Below, in pieces: positions 56,895-64,000 of a DNA stretch of 64,000 nt. A program made the position numbers and the translations under genes. This stretch comes from Malania oleifera (taxonomy: Eukaryota; Streptophyta; Magnoliopsida; Santalales; Ximeniaceae), in NCBI RefSeq assembly GCF_029873635.1, contig NC_080428.1, forward strand, positions 69,585,101 to 69,649,100, in the 5' to 3' direction. Each line of letters begins with the position of its first letter. The stretch's first letter is position 1. Below the pieces are notes generated by a model. It was not told the origin of the DNA, made no database searches, and was given only the letters and a program-made list of their open reading frames with translations.

Positions 56895-57711
56895 CCCCCT
56901 AATAAAACTGCCCCGCACCCGCAGGGTTCCTAACTCAACACCCTGAAAATGAAGACTCCCAGTATTAAAGTTAAGTATTTTCGTACGTACAACATTTTCT
57001 ATAACTACCACTAAGTCAAATTCGGCTTAAAAGCCTTACCTCAACTTAGGGATGATTCCCTACGTTCCCAATTCAACACCCCTGGAAACAACATTGCCCA
57101 GAATTAAAGTTCAGTATTTCTAAGCGTATAACACTTTTTACAACCGTCACAAATTCAAATATTGAGTAAAAAGCCTTACCCTGGATTTGGAATGGTTTCC
57201 ACCTAGCTTTCGCCGACGATCCGTTCCGATAGATTTGGAGAGAACTTCCCCAGGAGCGTCGTGGTAACTTCGGATTGTCGATCCGGCGAAGATCTGGCCC
57301 AAAATCGACCAAAGAAAGAGGGAAAACTGAAGGGGAGAGAGAGAGGGGAAACTTAGCTTCGTTTGTAAGTTAAAAATTCGGATTTTATAGTAGACAGGGG
57401 ATTTCGTTGACGAGACACGTCACCTCATTGATGAGGCCTTCATTAAATTTGTCGACGAGACCCTGTATTCATTGATGAAATTCAGGCTGCCCGAGAACCT
57501 CTCTCGATATTTTCTCGTCGACGAAGTCCTGTGTTCGTCAATGAATTTTCTTATGCACTCGTCAACGAGGCCCTGTATTCGTCGACGAGTTCTGGCCATT
57601 TCATTGAAATTATGGTTATCCCCCAAAATGCGATGTCGTCGACGAACGCTTTTTGGTTTCCATTTCCCTTCCTTTTATTATTTAAATCTCATTTTTATTC
57701 GTGTCGTTACA
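56895..57711 (-). promoter_or_regulatory. LTR U3 and spliced-leader-like region joined directly to gag
   Basis: Minus strand: TGTAACGACACG start (57711), nine GTCGAC palindromes (57645-57403), TATAAAAT near 57385, leader block GAAGTTACCACGACGCTCC, donor-like CAGG/GTAAGG at 57180/57179, acceptor-like TTTCCAG ending 57082, donor-like GAG/GTAAGG at 57040/57039, acceptor-like TTTTCAG ending 56943, then gag ATG at 56894. The two donor-to-acceptor units are similar to each other (about 128-bp tandem duplication, 56935-57060 and 57068-57195). PBS and the distal LTR are absent. Confidence 0.6.
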
Positions 57712-57876
57712 AAATATGTTCATATATATATAATTTATATTTGAGAAAACACTGTTGAAAATGATGGTATGTTGAATATATGAAAAACCTGTTCAGTGTG
57801 GCATGAGTAGAAACTATTATGAAATATTGTTTTCTGGAAATGTGATTATGATATGGATTTTTATAATGAAAACCCG

Positions 57877-58063
57877 GCGTACGGGCTGAGCTATGTGTAT
57901 GATTTGCCAGCGTACGAGCTGTGCCATGGATATGATTTGCCAGCATACAGGCTGTGCTATGTGTATGATTTGCCGTCGTACAGGCCGAGCTATGGAAATG
58001 ATTTGCCAGTGTACGGGTTGTGTTATGATTTGCTGGCGTATGGGCCGAGCTATGGTAAAATGT
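57877..58063 (+). repeat. 33-bp minisatellite in the LTR
   Basis: About six units of the type GCGTACGGGCTGAGCTATG followed by a TATGATTTGCCA segment. As 33 is a multiple of 3, both strands show open frames with an 11-residue repeat; nothing else suggests coding. Confidence 0.85.
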
Positions 58064-58455
58064 GAAATACCGACGTACGGGCCAATGATTTTTCATAATA
58101 TACGTATATATGCAAAATGATATGATTGATATGATAATTAATGATATGAAATATCCATGTATCACAGTTTCAGTATATGTTATATGATATCAGAACCTGG
58201 TTGGCTTGGTTTGGGCTAGCACTGGCACGGTACCGTTGCTATGTGTCCATGGTTATCATGATCATGATATCTGTGTTAACACCGCTGTATGAAGTGGTGT
58301 GAGATTGGATGGTCGGTGTGGTTTTTAAGAAGTGTGTGAGCGCCCCTGGTGTACGGACCAGGTCTGGCAGACCCATCAGACTTACAGACTGTACTTTTGA
58401 ATTGGCAGTGGTCGGCCAACCATTGTCAGGTCCCACCTTCAGGCCACACAACCTA

Positions 58456-58478
58456 GTCATGTGGGGGTAATACATGAC
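58456..58478 (+). other. Conserved LTR stem-loop
   Basis: GTCATGT, loop GGGGGTAAT, ACATGAC: identical to 7946-7968 and 15271-15293 although the surrounding LTR is clearly diverged. Confidence 0.6.
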
Positions 58479-59095
58479 AACAGCCAGCTAACCTACCAGG
58501 AATGTTTTTGTATTATTATTATATGAGATGAAATATGTTTATGAAAATACAGTATGTTCTGCCATGTTTTAATGATATATATGTTTTCCCCGATTTGACA
58601 AAACAATTACTGAATATATTCCGTATGGTATATGTATAACACAGAGTACTCATGTTGCCACACACTGGTATTAGTTTATTTCCTTTACTGAGAGGTGTCT
58701 CACCCAAAATTTTATAAACTTTTCAAGAGCCCTAGATAGGAGAGCGGGAAAAGCCCCGCTGATCTAGTGTTGTTTGCCTGCCCTCTTTGAAGGGTAAGTT
58801 TTAGTAGGGACAATTGGATTTTGTGGGAAATGTCCCTAGATCTTGTTTTTGGGATGTATATACTGAAATACAAGGGATATAGTGACTCTGGTATTTATGA
58901 TATTGTGATGGATGTTTTGGTATTTATGATAATGTAATTATATGTTTCCTACTGCTTAGGCTTCCGTTATGTGTTCTGATGTATCCCTGGTACCCACGGG
59001 TCTAGGTGGATTATGATCTGCTAAGATTTATGATATTGATTTTATTATATATATATATATATATATAAAAATGTGAAAATTAAGCAGGTCGTCAT

Positions 59096-60590
59096 AGAAA
59101 ATACTTGTCTCGTTTCCATAATATAAACAAATCAGTAAATAAGTAACATCATTTACATAAATCTATAGATATGCATAAAAGACATTCCCTATGACTAAAC
59201 ACCATTTACTTCCCCCATGATATGGGTTGTGTAGCCTAAAGGCTAGACTTAGCCCTAGAGAATCAACCCAGACTAAGTCAAAACATACATCTGCATCTAA
59301 CTCCGACTACGCAGGCATCCGCAACTCGCTTGCGGGTTCGATTACCTTACCACTTCCTGATCCGGACTTTCAGGGAAGGTACACCCTCTGCTGACGCTAA
59401 TCGGCTGAGACCACCTACACTTATATCCAGAATAGTGTGGGTGCACATGGTCAAATACTGAATCTCTAGCAATGGTATTGTGCTCATAACATAACTGGCC
59501 CTCAGGGTTCCTAGAGCATATCATGCAATTTAAGTAATAAAAATTGTATTTGAAACTTATTTCGTATAAAATATGTCATATTATAAAACTCGACCCCCGA
59601 CCATCATATACATCTTGGCTCACAACCGCTAAACATAATCCTAAACCTCGTGGCCACCATATAAAACTCGGCTCACATCCGCTAAACATAATCCTGGCCC
59701 TTGGGCGTCATATAGAACTTGGCTCACAACCGCTTTATCAAATCTTGGCCCTCAGCCGTCATATACAACTCGTCTCACATCTTCTATATCAAATCCTTGT
59801 ATTTTCACAAGTAGTTCCAGTATTTCACAAACATTCCTAAATTCGGTTATAAAATAATACTTATATATCATTCACCTGCCACACAAAATTTCAATAATTG
59901 AAACCTAGCCCGTAGGCAACCAAGAAAACATAGTATATTCGGTTTAGAAGATAAAACCAAGCTTCCCACCGTTCATATTTACTCAAAATATCATATCGTA
60001 TATCTTAGGTTTGGAAAAGCCCATTTTGAATGGTCGATTTTCGAAATAACAACTAAAAACATAAATATACATACCCAAAATACCTTTCCATCGGTTCAAA
60101 CTCGTTAAAACGCTGACTTAACTTAATTCCCTCACCTATTTATGAAAAAGAAACCGAAACAGAATAAAAAACCAAAACCCTAGCTTTTCGAACCGGTAGA
60201 AACTCAAGAACCTACGACCCAGGAAGAGAGAGAGTGATCCGGGAGTAAGAGAAAACCCATAGGAGCCTTTTAGTGAAAAAAAATTGAAACCCTAGTAGAG
60301 CCTAAGAAGAGAAGATTTTGAAATTTCAAGAAAAATAAGCTCACTTCTATTTATAGGTGGGCAGCCCAGGAGAAAATCGGTGCCGATTTTCCCTGTACCC
60401 ACAAAACTGTTGTGGCTATTTTGCAGTTGACTCGCCTAGTTGACCCAAAACCGGCGACAATTTTCTCATGCTCTCTAAAACTGTCTACAGTTTTGGTCCT
60501 GCCAACCAAATTCCTTCATTTTTCTTTTGTTTTCCTTTATTTCTCTCTTTTATATTTATTTTCTTTTATTTCCAGATTCGAGTTCCTACA
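59096..60590 (-). repeat. Tekay-family LTR, minus orientation, 3' part missing
   Basis: The minus strand starts TGTAGGAACTCGAATC at 60590 and runs to 59096, where it meets the plus-strand LTR end. It contains CTGACTTAACTTAA (60111-60124), shared with 51765-51785, and a ~52-bp minisatellite (59583-59795). I see no GTCGAC palindrome cluster in this copy. It interrupts the SIRE-like gag at the zinc knuckle. Confidence 0.7.
59583..59795 (-). repeat. ~52-bp minisatellite in the LTR
   Basis: Four degenerate units around GGCTCACAACCGCTAAACAT. It occupies the same relative LTR position as the 33-bp and 30-bp arrays but has no obvious sequence similarity to them. Confidence 0.75.
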
Positions 60591-62119
60591 ACAAGAGTAA
60601 CGGATGTGACCTTTCCTTTCACAATACAAGCAAGTCTTGTTTGTATGTGAAGGATTTGTCTTATTAACCCTATTTTTATTTGATGAGGCATAAACATTAA
60701 TATGACCATGGGATTTATAAGAGGAACTATAACTCAAATTCTTTTTTGTAAAAGCTATATCTTTTAACTCCTAAGAATTTATTGGAATTTTCTTTTCCTC
60801 TTGTGAATTTGTTTATAGTTTTACCATAATCTTCATCTTTCTTTTTCAAGAGAAAATTTTCTTTTAAAATATTTTCAATTTGATTTTTCAAATTTCCTAC
60901 TTCTGCTTGAAGGATTTCATAGTCTTTTTTAGCATTTGAAGCAAGCTCCTCATTTTTATTTTTAAGGGAGATATTTTCCTCTTTTAAGGTGGAACAAAGA
61001 CAAGGTTCCGTTCGTTTACATTTTGACAAATTTTCCTCTAGATTTTTGTTCTTTCTTTTGATCACAACTAATTCATCATATATTTTAGTGCATGTGATCG
61101 TTAATTCATCATAAGGAGCATAATTATTATCATCATCATCATAACTTACCTACTCTTGTTCGTCAGCCATGAAGAAAAAATGTGCTTCTTCCTCTATTTC
61201 ATGATGATTGGATAGTCCATCGATTTTATCCCAAGGAGCAACATTCATTGCATTGTAATCCTCATTTGGAAAATTCCCTTGGTTTTGGTTTAGAGGGCAA
61301 TTTATCAATTTGTGCCTATTCTTATTGCAATTGTAGCATTTAATGCTATCATTATTACTTGACTCTTCTCTTATAATTTGCTTACCAAGTTGTCGTCTCT
61401 TAACTAATAATTTCTTAAGTTTCCTTTTGAAAAATTCTATATCATCCTTACTATCTTCATATTCTTATATCATGTCTTTTTGAGTAGAACTAGATGATTT
61501 TGAGGCAATATCTATTTATTTCTTAGGCTTCTCTAGATCTTTTGTTTCTTTAATGGTTATTGATGACTCATGTAAAGATTAGAGAACTTTTTGTACATAA
61601 TCTTACAATTGAATAAGTTCTATTGAGTGCTTTTAAGTTGTTTATGATGTGTGTGAACTGAGTGATCATGGAGGTGATTGTTTCACCTTCATTCATCTTG
61701 GACATCTCATATTCTTTAACTAGCATGCATATTTTCGACTGTTTAACTTGATATGTACCTTTGTATGTGTTTTGAAGTTTATCCCATATTTCTTTTGCGG
61801 TTTCACATCCGCAAATATGATTATATTCATAATCACTCAAGGCATAGAAAAGACAATGTTTTGCTTTAAAATTGAGTTGTACTAACATATTTTCGCTCAT
61901 TGATAGCTTCGTTCTTGTCTTTCGAATATCTTCATTCTTGTTATTTTTATTTGTGAAGGAGAAGTCTCCATTTGAAATGATCTCCCACATATCTAGATTT
62001 TATGATTGAATGAAGATGGTCATACGATTTTTCCATGAAGAATAATTTGTGCCTTCAAACATTGGTGGTTCATACATGGATTGTCCTTAGGAAGAAGAAG
62101 TGTTCACCATATACGCCAT
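60591..62119 (-). pseudogene. SIRE-like copia gag, truncated
   Basis: The minus-strand start at 62119 (MAYMVNTSSS) is followed by PPMFEGTNYSSWKNRM and the gag core (LSMSENMLVQLNFKAKHCLFYALSDYEYN, AKEIWDKLQNTYKGTYQVK, LVKEYEMSKMNEGETI). Next come stops, a Lys/Glu/Asn-rich coiled-coil segment (61065-60730) and a zinc knuckle CLYCERKGHIRYSC near 60630. The long gag with coiled coil before the knuckle is usual for the SIRE/Maximus group. A gypsy LTR starts right after the knuckle; pol is absent. Confidence 0.8.
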
Positions 62120-62166
62120 TGATCTTTTCGCTGCTCTAGAAGTTACTTCAAAAATGTAAGTGTCTT

Positions 62167-62180
62167 GCTCTGATACCACT
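62167..62180 (-). other. Primer binding site of the SIRE-like element
   Basis: Minus strand AGTGGTATCAGAGCAA directly follows the LTR end CCAACA; initiator-Met type. Confidence 0.8.
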
Positions 62181-63555
62181 TGTTGGCTCTAGAATCGAGT
62201 CTAGAGGGGGGGGGTGAATAGACTCTTTTGCGTATTTTAGCTTTTCTCTAAAAAATATAAAATATTGGCAAGATACAAATGATTATATCACAATATATAG
62301 AATATAAACCATACACAAGATATAAATTAAAGAGTAGGGAGGAAAAGCTCAATAAACAATATTAATGTGGTTCATCCCCTTGCCTACATCCACGCCTTGA
62401 GACACACTCAAGGATTCTCAATCCACTATATGATCTCCTTCAAGGACGGAAAAACATTTACACGAGGGAACCAATCCCTTCACGCTCATACAGAGCCTTC
62501 AAACAAGGTTCACCAAGAACCTTTAAAATTCAGTTTACCAATAACCCTTTGCAACTCGGTTCACCAAGAACCCCTTTTAAACAAGAGGATGAATATGATT
62601 TACAAAAATAATGCTCCTTGAATGAGCTGATATTTGATACAATGAAAACCTCACCCAATCTCTCAAAGTAATGAATCACAACAAGATTAGAGAGTAAGAG
62701 AGATATTGAGTACAAAGATGATGAACTAAAATTTAGTGTGTTTGGAAATGATATGTAAATTACTAAATCGATGTTTAAACAAGTCTTTGGCCTTGTATTT
62801 ATAGTCCTTCTGGAGTACTAGCCATTTTATGGTCGTTGAGCTTAGAAAATAATATAATACTTTGAAAACTAACTGTTTATGGCCGCTGGGTTCAAAATCT
62901 TGACACAAACTGTTGATAGATTCCCCAAACCGTTGACGATTTCCCCTCAAATTGTGGACGATTTCATTCAGATCAATTTCCAATTAGCTCTCTGCCTGAA
63001 ACTGTCAACGCACTTGTGCCAAACCGTTGACGATTTGCCCTGTTTCTTCACAAACTTGATATTTAGGTGCATAAATGAGGTTTTAACCCACCGGGACCAA
63101 GTATGTAAAAGTTTATAATACTATGATCATTTAAAACTTGTACCTTATTAAAATACATTTGATTATAGGATATTTTCATGAATTGCATTTGAAAACTCAT
63201 AAGTATAAACCTTATGATACAGTGATATCTTATATACTAGTATGCATATGCAATTACTCGACTCTTTCTAAATAAACTTTTGTGAATCAAAACTTCAAGA
63301 GTTAACACAGTTCCCACCTCAAACTCTCCCCATTACATTATGAATTTACATTTGCTTTATTGGATGTGCTTAAGTTCTTTCGAGTGAGTGTCCACTTTGA
63401 TATTTCTTTTTTGAATGTTCACTCGATCTTTGCATTTATTCATGTACCTTCATGTTGTACCTGTACTAACTTGATATGCAAAGATTAGTTTAACTTAGAA
63501 CCACTAATTAGTTGTTATTATCAAAATACGACAATTAGGATTACTAAGGCTAACA
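62181..63555 (-). repeat. 5' LTR of the SIRE-like element
   Basis: 1375 bp, TGTTGGC...GCTAACA on the plus strand (imperfect terminal inverted repeat). The left end has CTAGAGGGGGGGGTGAATAG; the other end reads TATTTTGATAATAACAAC on the minus strand. Short CCGTTGACGATTT-type words repeat at 62890-63040. Confidence 0.78.
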
Positions 63556-63570
63556 AAATGGGTTATACTA

Positions 63571-63995
63571 TGGTGAGCTATGCTTATCAAGTGGGCGTCT
63601 TTGGGCTTCATGAGTAATGCTCATCAAATGGGTCATATTTCAGCGATTTGTAATCTCTTTTGCTGCCTAATGAGCTGTGCTCATCAAGTGGGCATCTTCG
63701 GGTCTCATAAGCAGTGCTTGATAGATGAGTCATGTTTTGGTGAGCTGTACGCTTTTCTTGTTGCCTAATGAGTTGTACTCATCAAGTGAGTCATATTTTG
63801 GTGAGTAGTGCCTAACTCTGGTTGCCTTATGAGTTGTCCTCATTAGATGGACATTTTTGTGTCTCATGAGTTGTGCTTATCAGATAGATCATATTTTGGT
63901 GAATTGTGCTTTTTATTGTGTGCCTCAGGAGCTATGCTTATCAAGTGGGTGTCTTCGGGCCTCATTAGCAGTGCTCATAAAATGAATTGTATTCT
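63571..63995 (+). repeat. Degenerate tandem array at the window edge
   Basis: Units around GAGCTGTGCTCATCAAGTGG alternate with TCATATTTTGGTGAG segments. The basic unit is about 48-52 bp, with a clearer two-unit period of about 100 bp (starts near 63571, 63670, 63772). It continues off the right edge. It lies just outside the SIRE-like LTR. Confidence 0.75.
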
Positions 63996-64000
63996 TGTGA

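Larger units (their letters stand above)
52318..57711 (-). mobile_element. Tekay-like chromovirus B, internal region plus U3-leader
   Basis: Minus strand in order: U3 and leader of an LTR (57711-56895), gag, protease, RT, RNase H, integrase, chromodomain-like end, purine tract AAGGAAGGGAGAT (about 52318-52331), 3' LTR remnant. Same family as element A but less decayed in RT. There is no PBS and no second half of the LTR between leader and gag. The LTR starts at the two ends differ (TGTAACGACACG versus TGTAGAGACCCG), so they were not created as a pair or a recombination took place. Confidence 0.82.
57712..59095 (+). repeat. Distal part of a Tekay-family LTR, plus orientation
   Basis: Collinear with 7161-8668: GTGTGGCATGAG near 57800, minisatellite, AACCATTGTCAGGTCCCACC, stem-loop 58456-58478, TTTACTGAGAGGTGTCTCACCC near 58685-58705, AT microsatellite 59044-59067, and an end GGTCGTCATAG instead of GGTCGTGACA. 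The U3 part is missing. It abuts a minus-strand LTR start head to head. Confidence 0.75.

Noticed and set aside
57877-58063. CRISPR-like direct repeats
   Set aside because: Units are contiguous and degenerate with no unique spacers, and the DNA is from a plant nucleus.
57853-58165. Open frames on both strands with an 11-residue repeat
   Set aside because: They arise because the LTR minisatellite unit is 33 bp, a multiple of three. The sequence is part of a non-coding LTR and no start context or domain supports a protein.
59300-59350. tRNA-like T-loop sequence (GCGGGTTCGATTACC)
   Set aside because: No acceptor, D or anticodon arms can be paired around it; it lies in an LTR segment shared with other copies.

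Overview
The window looks like nuclear DNA of a flowering plant, most likely a dicot. It is AT-rich, has GT-AG introns, and is made mostly of nested plant LTR retrotransposons of both the Ty1-copia and Ty3-gypsy types. I recognise one host gene with confidence. It is a minus-strand homologue of the ER UDP-glucose/UDP-galactose transporter UTR1, with seven exons between 40650 and 27385 that assemble to 332 codons plus a stop. Everything else is transposon, transposon relic or plain intergenic DNA. A possible terminal exon at the left edge is weak.

Layout. At 2641-23982 there is a minus-strand copia element (called C1 here) with two LTRs, a primer binding site (PBS) and a purine tract. It has been opened twice. 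Its RT/RNase H region holds a head-to-head pair of Tekay-like chromoviruses with an RTE LINE fragment wedged between them (3943-15949). Its protease/integrase boundary holds a plus-strand LTR with a C-tract end (about 17862-22088), which itself holds a 2.2 kb solo gypsy LTR (19126-21329). 23983-27384 is intergenic with an LTR-like relic. 27385-40650 is UTR1. Its 8.26 kb third intron starts with GC instead of GT and is filled by broken copia C2 copies, an inverted copia arm and a TRIM-like LTR; its sixth intron holds a 5'-truncated L1. 40651-43433 is the promoter side, with an RTE relic. 43434-49605 is a complete gag-only element of Athila type with a perfect 5-bp target duplication. 49615-51649 is a solo LTR. 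51650-60590 is a second Tekay-like complex: a minus-strand copy plus LTR pieces in both orientations. 60591-63555 is the 5' end of a SIRE-like copia element, and a degenerate tandem array fills the right edge.

The most interesting pattern lies in the 2.2 kb gypsy LTRs, which occur here as several diverged subfamilies. Most share four things. (1) A cluster of 6-9 copies of a short palindrome around GTCGAC just upstream of a TATA box. (2) A leader block followed by a conserved 5' splice-site-like sequence, an acceptor-like sequence and a second donor-like sequence. (3) A minisatellite in the middle of the LTR whose unit differs between copies. (4) A stem-loop whose two arms change together between subfamilies. 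In the copy at 57 kb, the promoter and leader part of the LTR is joined directly to gag with no PBS. These are reading-based observations with no alignment or expression data behind them.

UTR1 is the only gene here likely to have a cellular role. Its product should import UDP-glucose/UDP-galactose into the ER for glycoprotein folding control. The C-terminal KxKxx motif, and an ERSE-like element with one mismatch in the promoter, fit that role.
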